Shown here: in pieces, positions 1 to 8,496 of the stretch | How the letters are laid out: every line of letters begins with the position of its first letter | How positions within the stretch are numbered: position 1 is the first letter of the stretch | From: Legionella yabuuchiae | Lineage (GTDB): Bacteria > Pseudomonadota > Gammaproteobacteria > Legionellales > Legionellaceae | Direction of reading: 5' to 3' | Assembly: GCF_900640115.1 (NCBI RefSeq) | Contig: NZ_CAAAIW010000003.1 | Span: 1-64,000 of the forward strand | DNA length: 64,000 nucleotides | Notes under the pieces: model-generated | Database searches by the model: none | Seen by the model: only the letters and a program-made list of their open reading frames with translations | What the model was told of the DNA's origin: nothing | Position numbers and translations under genes: made by a program

Positions 1-274
1 TAATCCGCTGCTACCAGCCACTCACAAAAAACAATTTAAAAATAAATCCTGCTATTTGATGGTAATCCAAAGGAAATTCGGAAAAAAATCGTTGTATTCT
101 ACGGTACCTTGACGCTTAGAGGGCGTCACTGAATACAACACAAGCCAATTGGTTTAAATTAACTGTACGCGTAGCAATCAATGCAAGCAACATAGTTACA
201 AAACATGTCATTCTCGCCTTGTTCCAGCCAAAATACATATTTAAACTATCCTTCAACTCGCTGATACACTCCAT
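1..274 (-). pseudogene. IS4-family transposase, N-terminal fragment (type 1), degenerate and cut by the window edge
   Basis: Reading the minus strand from the ATG at 274-272 gives about 52 residues, including YFGWNKARM and LLALIATRTVNL, before an in-frame TAA at 118-116. The same frame then continues with ASRYRRIQRFF and IAGFIFKLFF, followed by another stop (TGGTAG). This is the usual N-terminal pattern of IS4-family DDE transposases; the catalytic residues would lie beyond the window edge. The nonsense codons make it a dead copy. The first 22 codons and the upstream non-coding end (209-387) recur at 39823-40001. The family call rests on motif resemblance only. Confidence 0.7.
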
Positions 275-380
275 ATAACCTTCTTTTGACGATCGAGATT
301 ATAGGATTTTCATTCTATGGCAGCCAGTTATCTTAATTTACTTCAGTGCCAAACCAGAAATGGTTGCCCGCCTGTGCGGG

Positions 381-409
381 CATGACAGGTTTTTTTGTCA
401 TGTACAGAG
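381..409. repeat. Hairpin miniature repeat (CATGACA...TGTCATG), copy 1
   Basis: A short inverted repeat with arms CATGACA and TGTCATG around a T-rich loop, followed by TACAGAG. It separates the two IS4 fragments at the left edge. The same hairpin occurs near 16078, 39604, 48301 and 49696, and as half copies at 668-684 and 43875-43893. It adjoins a second small hairpin, GCCCGCCTGTGCGGGC (365-380). Confidence 0.75.
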
Positions 410-493
410 CAACATCCCAACAAAACAATGCATACGGCACTTGTTCCAGTTAAAATAGGCGTTTAACATTGCTGCAAGCTCACGGTTCTCCAT
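407..493 (-). pseudogene. IS4-family transposase, N-terminal fragment (type 2)
   Basis: From the ATG at 493-491 the minus strand encodes about 29 residues including MLNAYFNWNKCRMHCF and VGMLL, then runs into the hairpin repeat. The same N-terminus is at 49815, where the frame resumes beyond the hairpin as a recognisable IS4 transposase. This copy lost everything downstream and is joined instead to the 5' end of the type 1 element. Confidence 0.65.
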
Positions 494-684
494 AACAATA
501 CATCCTTTTCTTCGCAAAAAAATAGGTATTTTGGTGAATTCGGTGGGCTGCTGCAAGCGCTAAGTTTATCTTTTAATCCTCTAAAAACCGGGTAAGGGCA
601 CGGGCACCATTTCATGGGGCACGGGCACGTATTAGCTCAGTGGATTTTTGTCCGGTACGAAGGATTTTTTTGTCATGTACAGAG
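494..684. repeat. Non-coding IS4 type 2 end and short tandem duplication upstream of msbA
   Basis: Bases 494-664 match 49816-49973 closely and are the 5' non-coding end of the type 2 IS4 element. This copy has an extra tandem repeat of GGGCACGGGCAC (about 594-628) that the other lacks. A half hairpin (TTTTTTGTCATGTACAGAG) ends the block. No gene is visible from here to 771. The upstream region of msbA is therefore largely built from mobile-element debris. Confidence 0.6.
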
Positions 685-771
685 AATTTTGTCACGGATC
701 TTAGGATCCATTGGCGCTCGAATTAGATTCAGAGTACAATTTGACGTTTTTACTACCAGTTTTGTCACGAC

Positions 772-2535
772 ATGCAAAAAACACATCGTAAAACAGGGGC
801 TTTATATCGCAGGCTGTTAGCTTATGTTAAACCGTTTTGGCCTGTTTTGCTGCTAGGTATATTCGCCAATATTCTATATTCAGCGATTGATGCTGGTTTT
901 ACGTATATGATGCGCCCATTTTTAGATAAAGGGTTTATTGATATTGATATGGATTTTGTTAAAACCATTCCCCTAATTGTGCTGATTGGAATTACTGCGA
1001 GGGGATTGGTGAGCTCAGCGGCTAGTTATTGCATGACCTGGGTGGCTCGTTCGGTGGTTAAAGTATTGCGGCAAACCGTGTTTGCACACATTATTCGACT
1101 GCCAGCCGATTATTATGACGAGGCCACCTCAGGACAATTGCTTTCAAAAATTTTATACGACGTTGAACAAGTGGCTCAAGTCAGTGCTGATGCCTTAACG
1201 GATTTAGTGCAAAACAGTTGTCTTGTTATTGGTCTGCTGACCGTCATGATGGTGATTTGTTGGCAATTATCCTTGATGTTTTTGTTGACGATCCCATTCA
1301 TAGGAATCATTGTCAATGTTACCAACAAACGTGTTCGAAAAATTAGTCATAAAGTCCAAAAGACGATGGGCGAAGTTACCGAAATTGCCGGAGAAGCTAT
1401 AGAAGGGTATCGTGTTGTTCGGGTGTTTGGTGGTGAGCAATATGAGGTGAATAAGTTTAATTCAGCCACAGAAACCTCTAGAAAAAATGATATGAAAGTG
1501 GCGGTTAGTAAAGCAATCAATGTTTCGGGCGTGCAATTTATTATTGCTATTGGGATTGCCGCGATTATTTATGTAGCCATACAATTGTCAACGGTTATTG
1601 TGATCACGGCGGGTTCTTTTTTGGCCATTATTGCGGCTATGTTGCAACTGATTAAGCCAATGAAAACGTTAACTACCTTAAATGCTACTATCCAGCGCGG
1701 TTTAGCGGGTGCTGAAAGTATTTTTGATTTGCTGGATAAACCGATTGAAATCAAAGGTGGATACCGCTTAGCAGGTCGTGCTGAGGGTGAAATTGAGTTT
1801 AGAGAGGTCAATTTTGCTTATCGTCAGGGGCAGCCAGTATTGCATGGGGTAAATATTTCTATTAAACCTGGGGAGACGGTTGCGCTTGTTGGTCATTCAG
1901 GGAGTGGTAAGTCCACGATAGCGAGTCTTGTGCCACGATTTTACACCGTTGATTCGGGAATCATCACCTTGGATGGTATCCCATTGAACAAATATGCGTT
2001 GTCAAGTCTTCGTGCCCAGATTGCACTGGTCAGCCAGCATGTGACCCTATTTAATGATTCTATCGCCAATAATATTGCCTATGGGCGTTTTGATGTTAGT
2101 CGTGAGGATGTGATAAAGGCGGCGAAATTAGCTCATGCTGATGAATTTATCAGCGCGCTGCCATTTGCTTATGACACTCGTGTGGGTGAAAATGGCATTT
2201 TGCTTTCCGGAGGGCAGCGGCAACGTTTAGCAATCGCCCGGGCCATTTTAAAAGATGCTCCTGTTCTAATCCTCGATGAAGCCACATCTGCATTGGATAA
2301 CGAATCGGAGCGGTATATTCAAGCGGCTTTAGAAAGCATTATGCAACACCGAACGACTCTGGTGATTGCACATCGGTTGTCTACCATTAAACGCGCGAAT
2401 AAAATTATTGTAATGCACAAAGGCCGAGTGGTTGAAGAGGGGACTCATGAGCAATTGCTGGCGGAAAATGGTCATTACGCTCAATTGTATCAATTACAAT
2501 CAGGGCAGGAACTTAAACAGGAAGCCGTGGCTTAG
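772..2535 (+). CDS. msbA: Lipid A / phospholipid flippase, ABC exporter MsbA
   Basis: An inner-membrane ABC half-transporter that homodimerises and flips lipid A core to the periplasmic leaflet. The protein has 587 residues, the usual length for MsbA. An N-terminal six-helix domain (about 15-310) is followed by the ATPase domain: Walker A GHSGSGKST at 374-382, signature LSGGQ at 478-482, Walker B VLILDEA from 498, then the H-loop in IAHRLST. The ATG at 772 has no strong ribosome site, and the DNA just upstream is repeat-derived. lpxK starts one base after the stop, so the two are co-transcribed. This pairing supports MsbA over other exporters of the same fold. Confidence 0.93.
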   Translation: MQKTHRKTGALYRRLLAYVKPFWPVLLLGIFANILYSAIDAGFTYMMRPFLDKGFIDIDMDFVKTIPLIVLIGITARGLVSSAASYCMTWVARSVVKVLRQTVFAHIIRLPADYYDEATSGQLLSKILYDVEQVAQVSADALTDLVQNSCLVIGLLTVMMVICWQLSLMFLLTIPFIGIIVNVTNKRVRKISHKVQKTMGEVTEIAGEAIEGYRVVRVFGGEQYEVNKFNSATETSRKNDMKVAVSKAINVSGVQFIIAIGIAAIIYVAIQLSTVIVITAGSFLAIIAAMLQLIKPMKTLTTLNATIQRGLAGAESIFDLLDKPIEIKGGYRLAGRAEGEIEFREVNFAYRQGQPVLHGVNISIKPGETVALVGHSGSGKSTIASLVPRFYTVDSGIITLDGIPLNKYALSSLRAQIALVSQHVTLFNDSIANNIAYGRFDVSREDVIKAAKLAHADEFISALPFAYDTRVGENGILLSGGQRQRLAIARAILKDAPVLILDEATSALDNESERYIQAALESIMQHRTTLVIAHRLSTIKRANKIIVMHKGRVVEEGTHEQLLAENGHYAQLYQLQSGQELKQEAVA

Positions 2536-2536
2536 A

Positions 2537-3502
2537 ATGCATTTATGGTTGAATAAATTATGGTACTCCAACCACGCAGTCTCATGGCTGCTCTATCCCT
2601 TTTCAGTTGTATTTCAAGTGTTAACACGCACTCGAAAATGGTTTTTATGCCGTTTTAAACAACGATCATCACCAGTACCTGTCATTGTCGTTGGTAATTT
2701 AACCGTAGGTGGTGTTGGGAAAACACCCTTGGTTATCGCGTTAGCCAAAGCGCTAAGAGCACAAGGATTCAAGGTAGGGATTGTAAGTCGCGGTTATGGC
2801 GCTCAAATTAAACGATTTCCTTATGAGGTTCATCCCGATTCAAATCCAAATCTGGTTGGCGATGAACCCGTTTTAATCGCTCAAAAAACGAGATGTCCAG
2901 TAGTGATCGCCCCTGATCGTGTTGCGGCGGTTCAGTATCTTGTGGATCAAAATTCCTGTCAATTCATTATCAGCGATGATGGCTTGCAACATTATCGTAT
3001 GGCTCGCGCAATGGAGATCGTGGTCATTGATGGTCACAGAGGGCTTGGAAATGGATTATGTTTGCCCGCAGGCCCTTTAAGAGAACCCTCGACAAGATTA
3101 AAAGGCGCAGATTTAATTGTCGTGAATGGCGGTGAATGGCCTAACGCTTATCGAATGGATTTAACTCCAGGGGAGGTTACCAATCTTAACCATGGCCAGA
3201 AGATAAATGTAACTCAACTCATGCCTCCCATTGCGGCTGTGGCAGGAATTGGAAATCCCACGCGTTTTTTCTGTCTGCTGGATGCGCTAAAGATTCGCTA
3301 CAATCCCTATTCTTTTCCGGATCATCATCGTTATCAATCCAAAGAGTTAATTTTTTCTGAAAAAACAATCTTGATGACTGAAAAAGATGCGGTAAAATGC
3401 CAGCAATTTGCAACGAACAATATGTACTTTTTGCCGGTTGAAGCGCGTTTAAGCGAAGAGTTTTGGAACGCGTTTTGGTCACATACTCTAAGGAAGGTAT
3501 GA
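2537..3502 (+). CDS. lpxK: Tetraacyldisaccharide 4'-kinase
   Basis: LpxK phosphorylates the 4' position of the lipid A disaccharide at the inner face of the cytoplasmic membrane. The start chosen is the ATG at 2537 (MHLWLNKLWY), one base after the msbA stop; a longer in-frame version from 2432 would lie inside msbA. The result is 321 residues, normal for the family. Visible motifs are a hydrophobic N-terminal anchor, the P-loop in GNLTVGGVGKTP (about 53-64), SRGYG, GDEP and the ISDDGLQH segment. The stop overlaps the next ATG (ATGA), implying translational coupling. Confidence 0.94.
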   Translation: MHLWLNKLWYSNHAVSWLLYPFSVVFQVLTRTRKWFLCRFKQRSSPVPVIVVGNLTVGGVGKTPLVIALAKALRAQGFKVGIVSRGYGAQIKRFPYEVHPDSNPNLVGDEPVLIAQKTRCPVVIAPDRVAAVQYLVDQNSCQFIISDDGLQHYRMARAMEIVVIDGHRGLGNGLCLPAGPLREPSTRLKGADLIVVNGGEWPNAYRMDLTPGEVTNLNHGQKINVTQLMPPIAAVAGIGNPTRFFCLLDALKIRYNPYSFPDHHRYQSKELIFSEKTILMTEKDAVKCQQFATNNMYFLPVEARLSEEFWNAFWSHTLRKV

Positions 3503-4392
3503 CTGTGTTTTTTTTAAGACGACCTCTTTTAATACTGGCTTTGCTCTTTAGCTGTTCTATTCATGCCGATGAGCTTGAAAAACCCAGCCTTTTACCCACT
3601 GAAACACCACAGGCGAGCTGGGTCTTTAGTGGTATTATTAATAACGAAGAGGGTGACCAATTTGGTTATCTGTTTCAAGTCCAACGAGATAACACCAAAT
3701 TTCATGCCCTAGCAGCAATTGTAGATGCGAATACTCATGAAGTATTGATCTTTGAAGAAAGTAGCGAGATTTTGGAGAATCCAGATCCCTGTAAATGGCA
3801 AATTGGACGCGCTTTTTTAACGTTCAATCCCATCAATGAAAACTGGGTGTTTGGATTAAAAAATAAAGGAAAGAAGGGGTTTAATTTCAAGGTAGATATG
3901 CTTCTGCAACAAGCCAAATCCCCCAAATCTTATGGTTTAAGATCAGGCGTGGAACTGATGATTAATCAAACAGGACGTATTAATGGACATATAAATCTAG
4001 GTCAAGATCAAAAAGAACAGTTCGTAACAGCCAATAATGCCTGGTTTAGCCATGTTTGGCTAACCGAGAAACAAGATAAGCCGCATTTCTTTTCAAATTT
4101 ATTATGCCATTTTACGGATGGAAGCGGTCTTTACTCAGCTAATATGAAAGAAGAAGACGTACACCAAGGCGCTATTGTTGGACTTTGTGATCGAGAAGGA
4201 AACGCTTTAACCATGTCACAATTCATTGATATTAAAGAAAATGAAAACAATGTCTGGCATATCCGTATCCCTTCTCCGAAAATGACCTTTGAGCTCTCTG
4301 GTTCTTTTCAGCAGTCTGATGTACTAGCCGGGTTTATTTCTAAAGGAGAAAAAGAGGGATTTTGTTTATTAAGTAAAGAGAAGCTGGGCTAG
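3499..4392 (+). CDS. Secreted protein of unknown function, weakly CrtC/AttH-like
   Basis: The start is the ATG at 3499, overlapping the lpxK stop by four bases and preceded by AGGAAGG. The 297-residue product begins with a clear signal peptide (MTVFFLRRPLLILALLFSC, then HADE). The region after it (WVFSGIINNEEGDQFGYLF) resembles the first strand pair of the CrtC/AttH lipocalin-like domain, but this is only a pattern match. It sits third in the msbA-lpxK operon, so an envelope or periplasmic role is likely. Function unknown. Confidence 0.8.
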   Translation: MTVFFLRRPLLILALLFSCSIHADELEKPSLLPTETPQASWVFSGIINNEEGDQFGYLFQVQRDNTKFHALAAIVDANTHEVLIFEESSEILENPDPCKWQIGRAFLTFNPINENWVFGLKNKGKKGFNFKVDMLLQQAKSPKSYGLRSGVELMINQTGRINGHINLGQDQKEQFVTANNAWFSHVWLTEKQDKPHFFSNLLCHFTDGSGLYSANMKEEDVHQGAIVGLCDREGNALTMSQFIDIKENENNVWHIRIPSPKMTFELSGSFQQSDVLAGFISKGEKEGFCLLSKEKLG

Positions 4393-4397
4393 GGTTT

Positions 4398-4568
4398 GTT
4401 GACATTTTATTGCACGGCTGTAAATGCGGCTGATGGGCGCCATTTTTGAGCTTGAATTCGTTAAACGTGTGCCGGAGAAAGCCGGTATAGGGCCGGCTAT
4501 TCGCCTCATCTAACCTAAAAATGGCACTCAATCATCTATAGGTTCGCTTCACAAATTAAAATGTCAAC
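4398..4568. repeat. MITE-like palindromic element with GTTGACATTTTA ends
   Basis: GTTGACATTTTA at 4398-4409 is the exact reverse complement of TAAAATGTCAAC at 4557-4568. Inside, GCCATTTTT (about 4439) pairs with AAAAATGGC (about 4517), giving a nested palindrome of about 171 bp with no reading frame. It lies between two convergent operons and could also serve as a transcription end. No second copy was seen in this window. Confidence 0.55.
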
Positions 4569-4594
4569 CGCCCCTAGTAATTCAAAATTAGGAA

Positions 4595-5803
4595 TCATTG
4601 TTTTTCAGGAAGCCAAATGACTAGAACGCTTGCAATCAATAAGGATGCCGGAATAATCAATAAAGCAACTTGATAGTTCCAAAGGGAATAAATCTTATCA
4701 TCGCTAACTTTATCCAGCACATAGCCAATCAAGGGTTGAAATATGGGAGCGGTTAACATTGCTAAAGTGTTGGTAAATCCTGTGCATGTTGAAAGCGAGT
4801 TTTTCGGAGCGAGTTCATTGGCTATCGAAAAAGCAAGCATATATGCCCCGCATACGCTACCAATAGCAAACATCAACAGACCGATGACAAAAGAGCTTTT
4901 AATAGGAGCAAATAAAGCCACTAAAAGCAACCCCGCCGTTGCCAGACAAGAGAATAGAATGAGTGGTTTGCGCGCAAAGTTCACGGCTAAATAGCCAAAT
5001 AAAGGGCAGCTCACACCAGCGCCTAAAAAAAACATTGAGCCTAAAAAACTTGCTTCAGCTAAACTTACATTAAGCTTGACCTGAAGAAATGGGATTGCCC
5101 ATAACGCCCCAAACACCGTAACAATGGTGAAACTTAATCCCACGAACAACCCATTCGCCCACGCTCTTGGATTATTTAGGATACGCAACAGTTGGCGACC
5201 ATAATGCGGCATAGGACCAGTGGCTTTAGGACTATCTGGGATATAATACCAACACAAAAACGAGATAAGAAAACAGATAAACCCCACGCCATAAATAAAA
5301 TTACGCCAACCCCAAATGGCGAGGAGCTCTCCCATGCTAATCATCCCAGCAACCGTAACAAGAAACGCTAGTGTTTCAGAAAAACCTAATAAAAAAGCGA
5401 AATGTTTTAGAGGAATATGTTCCCTTAAAATATGAGAATACCCTACAAAAGCAAAGGCTGATCCTGCTCCAATTAAAATACGACCGGCAAATAGCCCAAC
5501 TAACGAACTGCTGGATGCAAAAACAAGACATCCAATACCGCATAATAAAGAATTGATGGTTAATAAGACTCGGGTATTTTTACGATCAAATAAAATCCCT
5601 ACCGGAATTTGAAAACTGGTGTAGACATAATAAATGGAACTGGCCAGAAACCCGGCCATCAAGGCAGACAGTTGCAAATCTCTCATAATCGCTCCGATGA
5701 CAATACCGGATGAAAGTTGCAAAAAAAACTGCATCAAAATGAATAAGACGCTGGCCTGCCAGATCATGTATTTACGAAAAGGGATATTGGATAAAAAAGT
5801 CAT
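4595..5803 (-). CDS. Major facilitator superfamily transporter
   Basis: 402 residues with about twelve hydrophobic segments spread over the whole length. The loop between helices 2 and 3 has the MFS signature-A pattern (GILFDRKNTRVLL). The amphipathic ends and length fit a 12-helix sugar, amino-acid or drug transporter. Legionella has an expanded MFS group (the Pht phagosomal transporters) to which this could belong, but the substrate cannot be read from the sequence. It starts seven bases after the stop of the CsiV-like gene and is probably co-transcribed with it. Confidence 0.85.
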   Translation of the reverse strand: MTFLSNIPFRKYMIWQASVLFILMQFFLQLSSGIVIGAIMRDLQLSALMAGFLASSIYYVYTSFQIPVGILFDRKNTRVLLTINSLLCGIGCLVFASSSSLVGLFAGRILIGAGSAFAFVGYSHILREHIPLKHFAFLLGFSETLAFLVTVAGMISMGELLAIWGWRNFIYGVGFICFLISFLCWYYIPDSPKATGPMPHYGRQLLRILNNPRAWANGLFVGLSFTIVTVFGALWAIPFLQVKLNVSLAEASFLGSMFFLGAGVSCPLFGYLAVNFARKPLILFSCLATAGLLLVALFAPIKSSFVIGLLMFAIGSVCGAYMLAFSIANELAPKNSLSTCTGFTNTLAMLTAPIFQPLIGYVLDKVSDDKIYSLWNYQVALLIIPASLLIASVLVIWLPEKQ

Positions 5804-5810
5804 GTCGGAA

Positions 5811-6359
5811 TTAAGCTACTTTATGGATTTTCAGTAACATTCCTGCATGAGGGTGATCAAGATAATAGACCTTATTTTCCTGTAGCTTATGTTTTTGAGA
5901 TAAAACAAACGAAGTAGAGCGGGTATGCGGAGCTGAAAATAATAGTTCTGAGTCCACTAAAAAATAGTGACTGTGGCGGATTCGTAAAGTGCCCTCTACA
6001 TTCCAACCGCTTCGGTCAATTCTAGGTAATATAATGGGTTTCTGGTTTTGTGCCGGTTGCAACCAAGAATAATGTCCAAGTACCTGGTAATTCCCTTTAT
6101 GGTTGAGCGCCCAAAGTTCATTTCTTAATCCGGAAGACGAGGAGGGCAGTAAATGATAGGGGGCTGAATTGCCATCATAGGCTTGTAATGATATCGCTTG
6201 CTGAGGTTCAAGGAAGATGGGTGCTGTGAGCTCTTCTGAAATGGCTCCAGTGTCATTATGAGCAAATACAATTAAATCAACTTGGTAGAGCGGAGGGCTT
6301 GGGTTAGCGTATGCTGCAAAGGAGCTCGTTAAACTAATCAGTAAAAAAAGGCGCTTCAT
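5811..6359 (-). CDS. CsiV-family periplasmic protein
   Basis: 182 residues with a signal peptide (MKRLFLLISLTSSFAAYA). The mature part shows the CsiV pattern: YQVDLIVFAH near the N-terminus, a central LGHYSWLQP, then RIRHSHYFLVDSELLF and the C-terminal VYYLDHPHAGMLLKI. CsiV proteins are small periplasmic or outer-membrane-associated proteins of poorly defined role. It is the first gene of the pair with the MFS transporter downstream. Confidence 0.75.
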   Translation of the reverse strand: MKRLFLLISLTSSFAAYANPSPPLYQVDLIVFAHNDTGAISEELTAPIFLEPQQAISLQAYDGNSAPYHLLPSSSSGLRNELWALNHKGNYQVLGHYSWLQPAQNQKPIILPRIDRSGWNVEGTLRIRHSHYFLVDSELLFSAPHTRSTSFVLSQKHKLQENKVYYLDHPHAGMLLKIHKVA

Positions 6360-6469
6360 ATATAGGCGTTATTAATTTTATTTAAATTTGATTATACACG
6401 GCTAATTACAATTCTAGAACTCGACTTGAGCCATTTTTATAAAAATGACGGAAAGTTGAGTAAAAAGGT

Positions 6470-7333
6470 CTACCAAAAGATAATTAAGATAACAATACTA
6501 ACCACGATAAAAATAACCATCGATGCAATTGAATAAGTGGTATTCATCTTGGTATTTATCGTATTTTCACCGTCAAGATTTAAAAAAGAACGAATTTTAT
6601 TAGCCATACTGGATTTAGATCTAAACATAGAATCATAGGCAGTTGTTATTGGAACAACGGTATTATCTTTAAATTCAAGAGCAACTCGATACATGACCCC
6701 TCCTTTACGTCCAACAGATTCTTGGAGGGTCACTTTGTTGATTTGGTCAAGCGGATAAATCGCCTGATTGTTCTTAAATAAGTTTGATCGAGTAATCGTT
6801 AATTGGTTTTTCGTTTTGTCGAATGTGACAGTGATTTTTGCGGGAATTACGATAAGCAACACTCCGATGAGAGGAAAGCTTAATACAAACAATTTAGTCC
6901 AAGCTGGTTGGATTGAGGAAATAGAAAGTGGTTTGGTAGGGCAACCGACTAGGTAAGCATTGATGGCATTTGCAACCGACTGGGCCCTAGCGTAACTTGG
7001 GGTTGTTGCTGTGCTAAGGTGGATTGATTGCATTTGACTCTGAAGTTTAACATTATAATTTATATTCCCTTCAGACGATCGTTTACTGATTACAGAAGCG
7101 TGTTTTAAATGCCCAAGTTGCGTATGAGATGATTTTAAGAAGTACTTTTGGGTGGTTAAAACACAGGATAGGCGGTCATCATTAGCTTGGCATTTACACT
7201 GTATTTGATAGGATTGCAACACGTTGAGCGCTATTGCTCCGCCAATGAGTATAAAAAACAATCCGATTAAACGAATAAAATTCTGTCGTATAACAAGGGT
7301 TAATTGATGATTCGAGTAGGATCCGATTGCCAT
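6470..7333 (-). CDS. Membrane protein of unknown function
   Basis: 287 residues. A first transmembrane segment (about 23-41, LIGLFFILIGGAIALNVL) is followed by an outer loop, a second helix (about 148-166) and a beta-rich cytosolic stretch (KITVTFDKTKNQLTI onward) that looks like the PH-like domains of small bacterial membrane proteins, then a C-terminal helix ending VIFIVVSIVILIIFW. I do not recognise the family. It is a single gene with about 110 bp to its neighbour on one side and a divergent gene on the other. Confidence 0.7.
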   Translation of the reverse strand: MAIGSYSNHQLTLVIRQNFIRLIGLFFILIGGAIALNVLQSYQIQCKCQANDDRLSCVLTTQKYFLKSSHTQLGHLKHASVISKRSSEGNINYNVKLQSQMQSIHLSTATTPSYARAQSVANAINAYLVGCPTKPLSISSIQPAWTKLFVLSFPLIGVLLIVIPAKITVTFDKTKNQLTITRSNLFKNNQAIYPLDQINKVTLQESVGRKGGVMYRVALEFKDNTVVPITTAYDSMFRSKSSMANKIRSFLNLDGENTINTKMNTTYSIASMVIFIVVSIVILIIFW

Positions 7334-7508
7334 AGTATTTTAGAAACGTCGCTAATACTTTTATTATCGGCATGAATTCCAATAAACTTAATCTAAGTCT
7401 GAATCCATTGCTGAAATAATTTAAGTCCGTATTGATTCATTTTTGCCAAAAAATTACACTGGATTAATACCAAGGAATTATTAGAAGGGATTTTACAAGG
7501 ATGCTATC

Positions 7509-8411
7509 ATGAAAAGACTTACCCAAGGATTTCTTTGCCTTTCTTGCATACTGATGGTTTCAACAGCTAGCCACTCAATGCAACTCTCTAATCTACCTGA
7601 TAAAAACCAGACGATCGCGTTGAAAACGCATTCATTGTTTTTGCCTGTAGGCAGCGAAGAATCTTTGATGGTGATGAATAAATCCTTACAAGAGGCTGTC
7701 TATAATTTATCGCTGGAATTAACTGGGACTGATCTTGAGCATCAATTGAAGATCACTTCCAACGATTGTAGTGTTTTAAATCCCGGTCAGTCTTGTCGGA
7801 TTTTTCTTAAAGCGATTGGGAAGATTGCTAAGCCAATTTCTGTTCGATTAATTGGTGAGAATATAAGGCCCATTACCCTAGATGTTATGATTGAGGAGCT
7901 AAAACCTGGTATCTTTTTTGAGGGGGGTATTGTTTATCAAGTTAATCCCGATGGTCGTAGTGGCAAACTTTGCTCGATGGAGGATAACGCCCACTTTTCC
8001 TATTGGGGTGGCTACGGAATGGCTTTAAATGTGTTAAATGAAAGGGATGGCTTACCAAATTCCAAAACGGTAGCCGAGTTGTTTGAGGAGGATACGGACT
8101 TCGCTGCAGGATTATGTTATCGCTATCGTACCGATAGTCTGGGACAGTTTCCTTGTCAAGTGCCTAATCGTTGTTATGATGGCTGGTATCTTCCGTCTAA
8201 AGAGGAACTTCGTGAATTATGGCAAAATAGCACCTTGGCGCATGGACTGATTGGCGGGTTTAGCCAGGAGATATACTGGAGTTCAACCGAATTTACCGGC
8301 TTACAACCTTATTTCGCTTGGGCGGTTAATTTTACAAGCGGTACTTTGATTGGAGAAGCTAAAGATCAGCCTCATAAAATTAGATGCATTCGTTCGTTTA
8401 AATTATCCTAA
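7509..8411 (+). CDS. Secreted DUF1566 (Lcl C-terminal-like) protein
   Basis: 300 residues with a signal peptide (to about residue 22). An N-terminal beta-rich region (about 25-135) is followed by a DUF1566 domain: GWYLPSKEELRELWQN, YWSSTEF, AWAVNFTSG and the closing IRCIRSF. DUF1566 is a lectin-like fold also found at the C-terminus of the Legionella collagen-like adhesin Lcl; the collagen repeats of Lcl are absent here. Cysteines around CYRYRT, CQVPNRC and IRC could form disulfides in an exported protein. An extracellular or surface-binding role is inferred from the domain. Confidence 0.8.
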   Translation: MKRLTQGFLCLSCILMVSTASHSMQLSNLPDKNQTIALKTHSLFLPVGSEESLMVMNKSLQEAVYNLSLELTGTDLEHQLKITSNDCSVLNPGQSCRIFLKAIGKIAKPISVRLIGENIRPITLDVMIEELKPGIFFEGGIVYQVNPDGRSGKLCSMEDNAHFSYWGGYGMALNVLNERDGLPNSKTVAELFEEDTDFAAGLCYRYRTDSLGQFPCQVPNRCYDGWYLPSKEELRELWQNSTLAHGLIGGFSQEIYWSSTEFTGLQPYFAWAVNFTSGTLIGEAKDQPHKIRCIRSFKLS

Positions 8412-8496
8412 CGCCAAGGAGAACCTATATTTTAGAGATGAAGCTGCTATAGTCTTTAAAGTCCATAGATAATTTAAGAAAGGGACGTTCATTTTT

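Noticed and set aside
628-660. TTAGCTCAGTGG-like string that resembles a tRNA D arm (also near 49932)
   Set aside because: No acceptor, anticodon or T arm can be formed around it; it is part of the IS4 type 2 end repeat.
2432-2536. Upstream extension of LpxK inside msbA
   Set aside because: It overlaps 100 bases of a conserved gene in another frame; the ATG at 2537 directly after the msbA stop fits LpxK.
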